A stretch of 64,000 nucleotides of DNA from Patulibacter americanus DSM 16676. Lineage in GTDB: Bacteria; Actinomycetota; Thermoleophilia; Solirubrobacterales; Solirubrobacteraceae. Below, piece after piece: positions 26,644 to 35,161 of this stretch. The translations under genes were made by a program, and so were the position numbers. Where the stretch lies: positions 124,001 to 188,000 of the forward strand of contig NZ_ATUD01000007.1 of the NCBI RefSeq assembly GCF_000420025.1, in the 5' to 3' direction. How positions within the stretch are numbered: the first letter of the stretch is position 1; each line of letters begins with the position of its first letter. The notes below the pieces were generated by a model, which was not told the origin of the DNA, did not search any database, and saw only the letters and a list, made by a program, of their open reading frames with translations.

Positions 26644-27822
26644 TCAGACGACCTGCGCGGCCGCGTACCCCGAGGCCCAGGCCCACTGGAAGTTGAACCC
26701 GCCCAGGTGGCCGGTGACGTCCAGCACCTCGCCGATGAAGTACAGGCCGGGGCTGCGGCGCGACTCCATCGTCTTCGACGAGATCTCGCGCGTGTCGACC
26801 CCGCCCAGGGTCACCTCGGCGGTGCGGTAGCCCTCGGTGCCGGCGGGGACGACCTGCCACGCGGAGAGCTTGTCGGCGACGTCGCGCAGCTCGGCCGCCG
26901 TGTACTGCTTCATCGGCTTCGACACGAACCAGCGGTCGCTCAGCAGGCCCGCGGTCTTCTTCGTGAAGATCTCGCTCAGCACCGTCTTCAGCTCGGCGTC
27001 GGGGCGCGCGGCGCGCTGGCCCTCGAGCCACTCCAAGGCGTCGCGGTCGGGCAGCAGGTTGATCTCGACGGCGTCACCGAGCTGCCAGAAGCTGGAGATC
27101 TGCAGGATCGACGGGCCGCTCAGCCCGCGGTGGGTGAAGAGGATGTTCTCGTGGAAGCTGTGGCCGTTGCAGCGCACGACGCTGTCCACCGACGTGCCGG
27201 AGAGCTCGTTGCAGAGGTCCTTCAGCGCGTCGGTGATGATGAACGGGACCAGGCCCGCGCGGGTCGGCAGCACCTCGTGGCCGAACTGCTTGGCGACCTC
27301 GTAGCCGAAGCCGGTGGCGCCGAGAGTCGGGATCGACAGGCCACCCGTGGCGATCACGAGCGACGCGCAGGCGACCTCGCCGATGTCGGTACGCAGCGCG
27401 TAGCCGTCGCCCTGCTTCTCGATCTTGCGCACCGCCGTGTTCAGGCGCACGTCGACGCCGACCTCGTCGCACTCCTTCAGGAGCATGTCGCGGATGTCGC
27501 GCGACTTGTGGTCGCAGAAGAGCTGCCCGAGCTTCTTCTCGTGGTACGGGATCGCGTGCTTGTCGACCAGGGCGATGAAGTCCCACGGGCTGTAGCGGGC
27601 CAGCGCCGAGTGGCAGAACTGCGGGTTCTGGGAGAAGTAGTTCTCCGGCTCGGCCCACATGTTCGTGAAGTTGCACCGGCCGCCGCCGGACATGAGGATC
27701 TTCTTGCCCGCCTTGTTGGCGTGGTCGAGCAGGAGCACCTGACGGCCGCGCGCGGCGGCCGTCATGGCGCACATCAGGCCGGCGGCGCCGGCGCCGATGA
27801 CGACGACGTCGGTCGTGCGCAC
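26644..27822 (-). CDS. HI0933/YhiN-family FAD-dependent oxidoreductase
   Basis: The product has 392 residues from GTG 27822. The FAD Rossmann motif DVVVIGAGAAGLMCAMTAA is at the N-terminus. The family signature AGKKILMSGGGRCNFTN is at about 40-56 and SLVIATGGLSIPTLGATG near 170-188. The C-terminal GGFNFQWAWASGYAA closes the FAD site. Members are flavoproteins of unsettled physiological role, sometimes called aminoacetone-oxidase-like or BaiN-like. The gene lies 11 bp after argS on the same strand, so it is probably in its operon. Confidence 0.9.
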   Translation of the reverse strand: MRTTDVVVIGAGAAGLMCAMTAAARGRQVLLLDHANKAGKKILMSGGGRCNFTNMWAEPENYFSQNPQFCHSALARYSPWDFIALVDKHAIPYHEKKLGQLFCDHKSRDIRDMLLKECDEVGVDVRLNTAVRKIEKQGDGYALRTDIGEVACASLVIATGGLSIPTLGATGFGYEVAKQFGHEVLPTRAGLVPFIITDALKDLCNELSGTSVDSVVRCNGHSFHENILFTHRGLSGPSILQISSFWQLGDAVEINLLPDRDALEWLEGQRAARPDAELKTVLSEIFTKKTAGLLSDRWFVSKPMKQYTAAELRDVADKLSAWQVVPAGTEGYRTAEVTLGGVDTREISSKTMESRRSPGLYFIGEVLDVTGHLGGFNFQWAWASGYAAAQVV

Positions 27823-27833
27823 CGCTGCCCGCC

Positions 27834-29495
27834 CTACATCCGCTCGGGCGCGGTGACCCCGAGCACGCCGAGCGCGCCGGCCAGCACCTGGGCCGTCGCG
27901 CGGCACAGGTCGATGCGGCGGGCCCGGACGTCGTCCGGCAGGTCCGCCGCCAGCACGGGGCAGTCGCGGTAGAACGCGGAGTAGCCGCGGGCGAGGGACA
28001 GCGCGTAGGTCGCCAGGCGATGCGGGGCGCGGCGGTCGGCGGCCTCGGCGACCTCGTCCGGCCAGGCCAGAAGCGCCAGCAGCAGCTCGCGCTCCGACGA
28101 CTGGATCGCGGTCTCCTTCACGGCGTCGTCCTCGCGGGCGGCGGTGGTCTCCCCCGCGTCGGCGCGCGCCAGGATCGACTTGATGCGGGCGTGCGCGTAC
28201 TGCACGTAGTAGACGGGGTTCTCCGCCGACTGCTCGCGCGCCTCGGCCAGGTCGAGGTCGATCGTGGTGTCGTGCGAGCGCGCCAGCAGGTACCAGCGGG
28301 CCGCGTCGACGCCGATGTCCGCCACGAGGTCGTCGAGCGCCACGAACTCGCCGGCACGCTTGGACATCCGCGCCCGCTCGCCGTTTTCGAACAGGTTCAC
28401 GAACTGCGTGATGAGCAGCTCGATCTGCTCCTTCGTGCCGCCCAGGGCCACGAACGCCGCCTCGATACGGGCGACGTAGCCGTGGTGGTCCGCGCCGAGC
28501 ACGTTGATGATGCGGTCGTAGCCGCGCACGCGCTTGTCGTGGTGGTACGCCACGTCGGAGGAGAAGTACGTGGGGCGGCCGTCGGCGCGCACGATCACGC
28601 GGTCCTTGTCGTCCCCGGAGTCCGTGGTGCGCAGGAACAGCGCGCCGTCCTGCTCGTACGTGCGGCCCTGCTCGGCGAGCACCGCGAACGCCTCGTCGAC
28701 CTTGCTCGGCTGCCCGTCGTGGGACTGGTGCAGCGAGCGCTCGGAGAACCACTGGTCGAACGTCGTGCGGAACGCCTCGAGGGAGGCCTTCTGGGCCGCG
28801 ACCATGAGGGCGATGCCCTCCAGGGCGACCTCGTCGACCGGCCGCGTGGCGGCGTCGGTGATCCGCGAGGCGACCTCGGTGACGTACTCCCCCTGGTAGC
28901 CCTCCTCCGGCGGCTCCTCACCGCGCGCACGGGCCTGGAGCGAGGCGCCGAAGAGCGCGACCTGGTTGCCGTGGTCGTTCACGTAGTACTCGCGATGGAC
29001 GCGGTGCCCGTGGAAGACCAGGAGGTTCGCGAGCGCCGAGCCGAACGCTGCGCCGCGCGCGCCGCCGATGTGCACGGGGCCCGTCGGGTTGTTCGAGACG
29101 AACTCCAGGTGGACGGACTCGGCCGTGCCCGCCTGCGTGGCCCCGGCGGCGCCGTAGTCGTCGCCCGCGGCGAGCACGTCGGCCAGCGCGGCGATCAGCC
29201 ACGCGTCGGAGAGCCGCAGGTTCATGAAGCCGGGGCCGGCGACGTCGATGCCGAGGAGGTCGTCGCCGAGGTGCTCGGAGAGGGCCACCGACAGGCGCTC
29301 GGCGATCATCGGCGGCGCGGCGCCCACGATCTTCGGCAGCAGCATCGCCGCGTTCGTCGCGTAGTCGCCGTGCGCGGCCTGCTTCGGCCGCTCGAGCGTC
29401 GGCGCGGACTTCGGTCGCTCCCCCCCGGTCACGGCGAGCACGGCGTCGTCGAGGACGGTGCGTAGGCGCTGCAGCGGGGAGGGTGTCGCGGTCAC
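27834..29495 (-). CDS. argS: arginyl-tRNA synthetase
   Basis: The product has 553 residues from GTG 29495. The class I HIGH-type motif is NPTGPVHIGGARGA, the KMSKS loop reads ARMSKRAGEF, and the C-terminal anticodon-binding DALR domain ends ALGVLGVTAPERM. The Add-1 N-terminal domain is present (KQAAHGDYATNAAMLLPKIV). It charges tRNA-Arg in the cytoplasm. Flavoprotein downstream (11 bp) and rlmH upstream (19 bp) are on the same strand, suggesting one transcription unit. Confidence 0.97.
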   Translation of the reverse strand: MTATPSPLQRLRTVLDDAVLAVTGGERPKSAPTLERPKQAAHGDYATNAAMLLPKIVGAAPPMIAERLSVALSEHLGDDLLGIDVAGPGFMNLRLSDAWLIAALADVLAAGDDYGAAGATQAGTAESVHLEFVSNNPTGPVHIGGARGAAFGSALANLLVFHGHRVHREYYVNDHGNQVALFGASLQARARGEEPPEEGYQGEYVTEVASRITDAATRPVDEVALEGIALMVAAQKASLEAFRTTFDQWFSERSLHQSHDGQPSKVDEAFAVLAEQGRTYEQDGALFLRTTDSGDDKDRVIVRADGRPTYFSSDVAYHHDKRVRGYDRIINVLGADHHGYVARIEAAFVALGGTKEQIELLITQFVNLFENGERARMSKRAGEFVALDDLVADIGVDAARWYLLARSHDTTIDLDLAEAREQSAENPVYYVQYAHARIKSILARADAGETTAAREDDAVKETAIQSSERELLLALLAWPDEVAEAADRRAPHRLATYALSLARGYSAFYRDCPVLAADLPDDVRARRIDLCRATAQVLAGALGVLGVTAPERM

Positions 29496-29514
29496 CCTCC
29501 CAACTGTACGGCCA

Positions 29515-29931
29515 CTAATGGTGGTAGGGCTCGTTCCTCAGGATCCGGTGCGCGCGGTAGAGCTGCTCGAGCACGATCACCCGCGCGAGCTGGTGCGGGA
29601 GGGTGATCGGCCCGAACGAGACCCGCTCGTCGGCGCGGGGCAGGTCCAGCCCGTCGGCGCCGCCGATGACGAAGCAGAGATCGCGGCCGCTGGCGCGCCG
29701 CTCCTCCAGCCACGTGGCCTGGGTGACGCTGTCGCGGGCCGGGCCCTCGATCGCCAGCAGGACGCAGTGGGCGCGGTCGGGGACGCGACGGGTGACCTGC
29801 TCGGCGTCGGCGTCGTCGCGCAGCTCGATCTGCTCGAGCTTCACGTACGGGCGCAGCAGCTTCTCGTAGTGCGCCAGGTCGTCGAGGTACGGCGCGCGGG
29901 CGCGGCCGACCGCGATCAGCGAGACCTTCAC
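29515..29931 (-). CDS. rlmH: 23S rRNA (pseudouridine-1915-N3)-methyltransferase RlmH
   Basis: The product has 138 residues from GTG 29931 (MKVSLIAVGRAR), normally sized. The SPOUT-fold SAM motif is LCFVIGGADGL and the C-terminal knot is LYRAHRILRNEPYHH, with the Tyr-His-His end conserved in all RlmH. A longer in-frame extension upstream has no homology features and was rejected. It modifies helix 69 of 23S rRNA in the 70S ribosome. Confidence 0.95.
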   Translation of the reverse strand: MKVSLIAVGRARAPYLDDLAHYEKLLRPYVKLEQIELRDDADAEQVTRRVPDRAHCVLLAIEGPARDSVTQATWLEERRASGRDLCFVIGGADGLDLPRADERVSFGPITLPHQLARVIVLEQLYRAHRILRNEPYHH

Positions 29932-30161
29932 CGGACGGACCGCACGGCGGAGGACGCCGTCTGCCGGCGGACCGGGGTCGCGGGGCGGGCGGGACGGCCG
30001 GGCGCGGGGGTCGGGTAGGATCCCCGCTCGGCCTGCGGACCCCGCCCGCGCCCCTCCGGGCACGACGGGGCGCTCCGCCGCGCGGACCGGTGCCCCTCGC
30101 CCCTCGCGACGGGCGCTCCGACGCACCACCTGCGGTCCCGCACCAAGGCCATCGCCCGAGT

Positions 30162-30893
30162 ATGCACGTCGCCGTCATCTCCGACATCCACGGCAACCGC
30201 CACGCGCTGGACGCCGTCCTGGCGGACGCCGACGACCGCGGTTGCGACGAGATCTGGTGCCTCGGCGACATCGTCGGCTACGGCGCCGACCCCAACGGCT
30301 GCTGCGCGACCGTCCGCCGCTTCTCCACCGTCACGCTCGCCGGCAACCACGACCTCGTGGCCACGGGCGCCCTCTCCCCCGAGTCCTTCAGCCCCGACGC
30401 GGCGACCGCGGCGACGTGGACCCGCGACGCGCTGACCACGGAGCACCGCACGTGGCTCGCGACGCTGCGGCCCGAGGGCACCGCCCAGTCCTTCCTGCTC
30501 GCGCACGGGAGCCCGCTGCACCCCGTCTGGGAGTACGTGCTCTCCGCGGAGCAGGCCGAGCGCTCGCTCGACGCGTTCGAGGAGCAGGTCGCGCTCATCG
30601 GCCACAGCCACATCCCCCTCTCGTTCTCCCGCGACGGTACGCAGCCCGTCGTCACGGAGCGTCGCCGCGACGGCGACGAGGCCACGATCGGCGCGCGGCG
30701 CTGGCTCCTGAACCCGGGGAGCGTCGGCCAGCCGCGCGACGAGGATCCACGCGCCTCGTGGATGGAGCTGCACCCCTACGACGGCCGCGTCGCGTGGCGC
30801 CGCGTGCGCTACGACGTGGACGGCGCCGCGAAGGCGATCCGCGACGCCGGTCTGCCCTCCTCGCTGGCGGACCGCCTCGCCTACGGCCGGTAG
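30162..30893 (+). CDS. calcineurin-like metallophosphoesterase
   Basis: The product has 243 residues from ATG 30162. It carries all five metal motifs: VISDIHGN (DxH), LGDIVGYGADPN (GD), AGNHD (GNHD), a middle histidine in LLAHGSP, and LIGHSHIPL (GHxH), followed by NPGSVGQPRD. It belongs to the YfcE/DUF2927-like single-domain group, often annotated as phosphodiesterase or diadenosine-tetraphosphatase-like. It acts in the cytoplasm; the substrate is not defined. The upstream 230-bp gap holds no gene that I can see. Confidence 0.87.
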   Translation: MHVAVISDIHGNRHALDAVLADADDRGCDEIWCLGDIVGYGADPNGCCATVRRFSTVTLAGNHDLVATGALSPESFSPDAATAATWTRDALTTEHRTWLATLRPEGTAQSFLLAHGSPLHPVWEYVLSAEQAERSLDAFEEQVALIGHSHIPLSFSRDGTQPVVTERRRDGDEATIGARRWLLNPGSVGQPRDEDPRASWMELHPYDGRVAWRRVRYDVDGAAKAIRDAGLPSSLADRLAYGR

Positions 30894-30914
30894 CCTTCCC
30901 CCATCGCCTCGTCC

Positions 30915-31592
30915 ATGCGCCCCCGCACGTCCGTACCCCTCGCGCTGAGCTGCGCCGCCGTCGCCCTGACCGGCTGCGGCGGCTCCAACCTCCTCGACGG
31001 CAGCACCGCCCAGGACCTCCAGAAGAGCCTGACGAGCGTCTCCCAGGCCGTCGACGCCGGCGAGTGCTCCGACGCGCGCAAGGCCGCCCGCACCGGGCTG
31101 CAGCGCGTGCGGGACCTGCCCTCGAGCGTCGACGGCGAGCTGCGCTCCCGCCTGCGCACGGGCTTCGAGGAGCTGCAGGACCGCATCGCCGCGGACTGCA
31201 CGCCCGAGACGACGACGGAGGAGACGACGACCACGGCGCCTCCCGAGACGACGGAGGAGACGACGCCGGCCGAGCCCGCCCCCGAGCCGACGGTCCCCGA
31301 GAACACCACTCCGGAGAACACCACCCCGGACCCGTCGACGACCCCGGACGACAGCAGCGGCAGCGGCAACGGCGGCTCCGGCGGCACGGACGGCGGCGGT
31401 GGCGACGACGACGGTGGGGATGTCGGCGGCGACGACTTCGGCGGGGTCGTGCCGGGCGTCGACGGCCCGGGCGCGGCCGAGCGCGGGGTGCAGCGGTTCG
31501 AGCAGCGCAGCAAGGAGCTGCGCAAGCGCGCCGAGAAGGCCCTGCGCGAGTGGCAGAAGCGTGCCGAGAAGAACATGCGGGGCGAGGGGTGA
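30915..31592 (+). CDS. lipoprotein with Thr/Glu/Pro- and Gly/Asp-rich linkers, coupled to a PknB-like kinase
   Basis: The product has 225 residues. The lipobox LTGCGG at about 18-23 makes Cys21 the likely acylated residue. Residues 25-95 form a helical domain with one Cys pair candidate (GECSD, AADCTP), similar in size to regions found beside actinobacterial kinases. Then come low-complexity linkers (TTTEETTTTAPPETTEE; GGSGGTDGGGGDDDGG) and a charged C-terminal coiled coil (RFEQRSKELRKRAEKALREW). The stop overlaps the kinase GTG, so the two proteins are made together and may act as a sensor pair across the membrane. No family was recognised. Confidence 0.75.
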   Translation: MRPRTSVPLALSCAAVALTGCGGSNLLDGSTAQDLQKSLTSVSQAVDAGECSDARKAARTGLQRVRDLPSSVDGELRSRLRTGFEELQDRIAADCTPETTTEETTTTAPPETTEETTPAEPAPEPTVPENTTPENTTPDPSTTPDDSSGSGNGGSGGTDGGGGDDDGGDVGGDDFGGVVPGVDGPGAAERGVQRFEQRSKELRKRAEKALREWQKRAEKNMRGEG

Positions 31593-32947
31593 GCAACGAC
31601 CTCCTCTCGGGCCGCTACGAGCTCGGCGAGCGCCTCGGCTCCGGCGGCATGTCCACCGTGCGGCTGGCGTTCGACCGCCGCCTCGAGCGCCACGTCGCCG
31701 TCAAGCTGCTCGCGGAGCACCTGGCGGACGACCGGCAGTTCGTCTCGCGGTTCCGGCGCGAGGCGCTGTCCGCCGCGCGCCTGGTTCACAACAACATCGT
31801 CCAGGTCTTCGACTTCGGCTTCGACGACGACTCGGGCCGCTACTTCATCGTCATGGAGGCCGTGCGCGGCCAGTCCGGCGCGCAGCTGCTGCACGAGCGC
31901 GGCTATCTCTCCGTCCCCGAGACGATCTCCATCGTCGGCCAGGCCGCGCGCGGGCTGGACTACGCCCACCGCAACGGCGTGATCCACCGCGACGTCAAGC
32001 CGGGCAACATCCTCCTGGCTGAGGACGGCACGGTGAAGATCGCCGACTTCGGCATCGCCAAGGCGATGTCGGAGGAGTCCTCCATCACGCAGATCGGCTC
32101 CGTCGTCGGCACCGCGAGCTACCTCGCCCCGGAGCAGGCCACCGGCGGCGATGTCGGCCCCGCCGCCGACATCTACGCCCTGGGCGTCGTCACCTACCAG
32201 ATGCTCGCCGCGCGGCTGCCCTACGAGGCGGCCTCGCTCGCGGCGCTGGCGCTCAAGCAGCAGCGCGAGGCCCCGCCGCTGCTCGACCAGCTCAACGCCG
32301 AGGTCCCGCCGGAGATCGGCCTCGTCGTCGACCGAGCGCTCAGCCTCGAGCCCGAGATGCGCTACGGCAGCGCCGAGCTCTACGCCACGGCGCTCGACGA
32401 CGGCGTGAAGGGTGTCGGCCCCGCCGAGGACCCCGACCGCACGCGCGTCCTCGGCACCACCGGCGCGTTCACGGGCGCCACGGCGATCGTCCCCCGCGGC
32501 GGCGCCGACGCCATCGCGCGCGACTTCGATCCGGACGAGGACGACGACCAGCGCACGATGATGCAGCCGGCCCCGGGCCGCCGCCCGGCGCCGACGGCCG
32601 ACCGCCCGGCGGTCCCGGCCCGCACCGTCCGCGAGCCCCGTCGCGCCGCGCGCGACACGACGAGCTCCTGGGCGCCGGAGCCCGCCGCGGCACCGCGGCG
32701 TGCGGCCCCGGCCGCCGGCTGGGCGCCCGAGGCCCCCGCCGCCCCGAAGGCCCGCCGCGGTCCCGGCTGCCTGGGCCGGATGGTCCGCAACCTGGTCATC
32801 CTGCTCGTGCTGCTCGCCGTCGTCGGCGGCGGCATCTACTACGTGGCCATGCGCGAGGTCGCCCCGCGCCTGCGCGACGTCGCCGGCGACTCGGTGACGA
32901 ACATCAAGAACGACCTGGACAAGCTGATCCAGGACAACACGAAGTAG
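31589..32947 (+). CDS. PknB-like serine/threonine protein kinase
   Basis: The product has 452 residues from GTG 31589 (GTGA overlap). The Hanks kinase domain covers about 8-270: G-loop LGSGGMSTVRLA, VAVKLL lysine, catalytic loop VIHRDVKPGNIL, IADFGIAK, and APEQATGG in the activation segment (with Ser/Thr-rich SEESSITQIGSVVGTASY). A Pro/Ala-rich juxtamembrane region follows, then one helix (NLVILLVLLAVVGGGIYYVA) and about 40 external residues without PASTA repeats. It phosphorylates cytoplasmic targets in response to an envelope signal, perhaps through the upstream lipoprotein. Confidence 0.93.
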   Translation: MSNDLLSGRYELGERLGSGGMSTVRLAFDRRLERHVAVKLLAEHLADDRQFVSRFRREALSAARLVHNNIVQVFDFGFDDDSGRYFIVMEAVRGQSGAQLLHERGYLSVPETISIVGQAARGLDYAHRNGVIHRDVKPGNILLAEDGTVKIADFGIAKAMSEESSITQIGSVVGTASYLAPEQATGGDVGPAADIYALGVVTYQMLAARLPYEAASLAALALKQQREAPPLLDQLNAEVPPEIGLVVDRALSLEPEMRYGSAELYATALDDGVKGVGPAEDPDRTRVLGTTGAFTGATAIVPRGGADAIARDFDPDEDDDQRTMMQPAPGRRPAPTADRPAVPARTVREPRRAARDTTSSWAPEPAAAPRRAAPAAGWAPEAPAAPKARRGPGCLGRMVRNLVILLVLLAVVGGGIYYVAMREVAPRLRDVAGDSVTNIKNDLDKLIQDNTK

Positions 32948-32953
32948 CCCTCC

Positions 32954-32974
32954 CCCGCGCCCGGCCGGCGCGGG
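32954..32974. terminator. hairpin between convergent kinase and tgt genes
   Basis: CCCGCGCC, loop CGGCC, GGCGCGGG gives an 8-bp perfect stem 7 bp after the kinase stop. No T-tract follows, so the call rests on stem strength and position. Confidence 0.4.
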
Positions 32975-33044
32975 TGGTGGGAGCCTTGTGTTCCGCCCGC
33001 CGGGCAGCCCTCGGCCTCGGCTCCGGCGAGCGGTCGCGCCGCCC

Positions 33045-34322
33045 CTACGGCATGACGCCGCCGCGGATCGCGGCGGCCTCCTCGCGCAGGCGCCCCTCGA
33101 GGATGCCGTTCCGCAGCCGCTGCATCACGCGCGAGACGAACGCGAGGTTGTGCTGCGTCAGCAGGCGCATCCCCAGCAGCTCCTTGTGGTGCACGAGGTA
33201 GCGCAGGTAGCCGCGGGTGAAGCCGTGCGCGCACGCGGGGCAGTCGCAGCCCTCGCACAGCGGCTCCTGGCTGTCCTTCCACCGCGCCTGGTTCAGGTCG
33301 ACGCGCCAGCGGTGCTCCGGGTCCGGGATGAGCGCCATGCCGTGGCGGCCCAGGCGCGTCGGCATCGCGCAGTCGAACGTGTCGATGCCCTGCTCCACGC
33401 CGCGGACGAGGTCGTCGATCTCGCCGATCCCCAGGAGGTGGCGTGGCTTGAGCTCGTGCGCGCCGCCCAGGCGGGCGGTCGCCCAGCCGACGACCTCGTT
33501 CATCTGGTCCTTGTGCTCGCCGAGCGAGCCGCCGATCGCCACCGCGTCGACCCGCGAGGCGGCCACGTGCTCCGTCGCCTCGACCCGCAGGTCCTCGTAC
33601 ACGCCGCCCTGCACGATGCCGTAGACGAGCTGCCAGCCCGGGGCGTGCTGCTCGTGCCAGGTCAGGCAGCGCTCGAGCCAGCGGTGCGTGCGCTCCGTGG
33701 AGCGCGCCGTGTACTCGCGGTCGACGTTGAAGGGCGTGCACTCGTCGAAGACGACGGCCAGGTCGGTGCCCAGCGCGGCCTGGACCTCCATCGACCGCTC
33801 GGGCGACAGCGCCTGCTTCGAGCCGTCGACGTAGGAGCGGAACCGCACGCCGGACTCCTCGATCGCGTCGATGCGCCCGTGCCCTCGCAGCCCCTTGCCG
33901 GCGGTGCGGCCCTTGATCTCGTCCGCCACGGTGCCGTGGCCCATCGAGAAGACCTGGAACCCGCCGGAGTCGGTGATGATCGGGCCGTCCCAGCCCATGA
34001 ACTCGTGCAGCCCGCCCTGGCGACGGATCAGCTCGTGCCCGGGCGTGAGCATCAGGTGGAACGTGTTGCCCAGGACGATGTCGAAGCCCAGCTCCCGGAC
34101 CTCGGACGGCAGCAGCCCGCGCACCGTCGCCTTCGTGGCGAGCGGGACGAACCCGGGCGTGCGGACCTCGCCGTGCGCGGTCGTGATGACGCCCGCGCGG
34201 GCGCGCAGGCCGTCGTCCTCCGCGCGTGCCTCGATGCGGAACACCTCGCGCGGGCGCTCCGCGGCGGGGCGCGGCGGAGCGTCGAGGGACGGGGAGGACG
34301 GGGCGGAAGACGGCTCGGCCAT
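33045..34322 (-). CDS. tgt: queuine/guanine tRNA-ribosyltransferase
   Basis: The product has 425 residues. The nucleophile region is DSGGFQVFS with preceding VLGNTFHLMLTPGHELI. The second aspartate is in the FDCAMPTRLGRHG region. The zinc site is CEGCDCPACAHGFTRGYLRYLVH (split across Cys-x2-Cys-x-Cys...His). It exchanges G34 for preQ1 in GUN-anticodon tRNAs. An extended, proline-rich N-terminus of about 30 residues precedes the usual start of the fold. No queuosine synthesis genes are in the window. Confidence 0.96.
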   Translation of the reverse strand: MAEPSSAPSSPSLDAPPRPAAERPREVFRIEARAEDDGLRARAGVITTAHGEVRTPGFVPLATKATVRGLLPSEVRELGFDIVLGNTFHLMLTPGHELIRRQGGLHEFMGWDGPIITDSGGFQVFSMGHGTVADEIKGRTAGKGLRGHGRIDAIEESGVRFRSYVDGSKQALSPERSMEVQAALGTDLAVVFDECTPFNVDREYTARSTERTHRWLERCLTWHEQHAPGWQLVYGIVQGGVYEDLRVEATEHVAASRVDAVAIGGSLGEHKDQMNEVVGWATARLGGAHELKPRHLLGIGEIDDLVRGVEQGIDTFDCAMPTRLGRHGMALIPDPEHRWRVDLNQARWKDSQEPLCEGCDCPACAHGFTRGYLRYLVHHKELLGMRLLTQHNLAFVSRVMQRLRNGILEGRLREEAAAIRGGVMP

Positions 34323-34477
34323 GAACGGTCATCGTAGGCCCCGCGGCCGGACGGCCGGGCCCCGGTCCCCGCACTCCTCGCGCCCCGGGCCGGGACGCAC
34401 GTCGACCCGCCGGCAGCGGGTCGAACGGCGATCCCGCCGCCCTCGCGGACGGCGGGCCGGGTACTGCGGGACCGGGC

Positions 34478-34996
34478 CTACGCCGCGGTGGTCGCCGGCT
34501 CCGCGGCGGAGCCGGCGCCCTCGCCCGCGGACGAGGCGCCCTCGATCGTCCCGGGACGACGGCCGACCTCGATCGACACGCGGCGGGGCTTCGCCTGCTC
34601 CGGCTTCGGGATCGACACCTCGAGCACGCCGCGGTCGAACGACGCGGTGATGCGGTCGGCGTCGACGCCCTCCGGCAGCGTGAGCGTGCGACGGAACTGG
34701 CCGGCGGCGCGCTCGGCGCGGATCACGCCGTGCTCGCGACGGGTCTCGTCGTGCAGCGTGCGGGCGCCGCTGAGGGTGAGGGTGTCGCCCTCCACCTCGA
34801 TGGCGATGTCGTCCTCCGCCATGCCGGGCAGATCGGCGACGAGGACGAAGCTGCCCTCACGCTCGATCAGGTCCACGGCGGGCGTCCAGCGCGGCGTGCT
34901 GCTCACCGCGGGATCGAAGAACGTCGAGAAGACACGGTTGACCTCCTGCTGCAGCGAGCCGAGCTCACGAGCGGGCTCCCAACGAACGATGGCCAT
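34478..34996 (-). CDS. Hsp20 small heat-shock protein
   Basis: The product has 172 residues from ATG 34996, preceded by a perfect AGGAGG site. The alpha-crystallin domain spans about 40-145, with PAVDLIEREGSFVLVADLPG, GDTLTLSGART and FRRTLTLPEGVDADRITASF, then GVLEVSIPKPEQAKPRRVSI, which carries the beta-strand end and an I-x-V-like tail. The Ala/Glu/Ser-rich C-terminus is non-conserved. It is an ATP-independent holdase. The promoter is unusually clear (next entry), and the gene stands alone. Confidence 0.94.
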   Translation of the reverse strand: MAIVRWEPARELGSLQQEVNRVFSTFFDPAVSSTPRWTPAVDLIEREGSFVLVADLPGMAEDDIAIEVEGDTLTLSGARTLHDETRREHGVIRAERAAGQFRRTLTLPEGVDADRITASFDRGVLEVSIPKPEQAKPRRVSIEVGRRPGTIEGASSAGEGAGSAAEPATTAA

Positions 34997-35038
34997 GACG
35001 GCTGACCTCCTGGTCGACGGGTGATGACTACGCGAGGG

Positions 35039-35067
35039 AGTATGAAATCTCAGTCTCGGTGTGTCAA
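35039..35067 (-). promoter_or_regulatory. strong sigma-70-type promoter of the hsp20 gene
   Basis: On the minus strand TTGACA (35067-35062), a 17-bp spacer and CATACT (35044-35039) match the -35 perfectly and the -10 at 4 of 6 positions. The ATG lies 43 bp downstream. The stretch is AT-richer than its surroundings. No full HAIR (CTTGAGT-N7-ACTCAAG) or CIRCE element is visible. Confidence 0.7.
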
Positions 35068-35161
35068 GTCCGCGACAGCCGCCGAGACATCGAACGTCCG
35101 TTGAACCCGGCGACCGACCTACGGCACGCAACCCATCCGCCCCGCCCGGGCGGTCGGCCAC

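Noticed and set aside
35039-35067. HspR (HAIR) or CIRCE control of hsp20
   Set aside because: Only a CTTGA half-site that is also the -35 box is seen; the second arm is absent.
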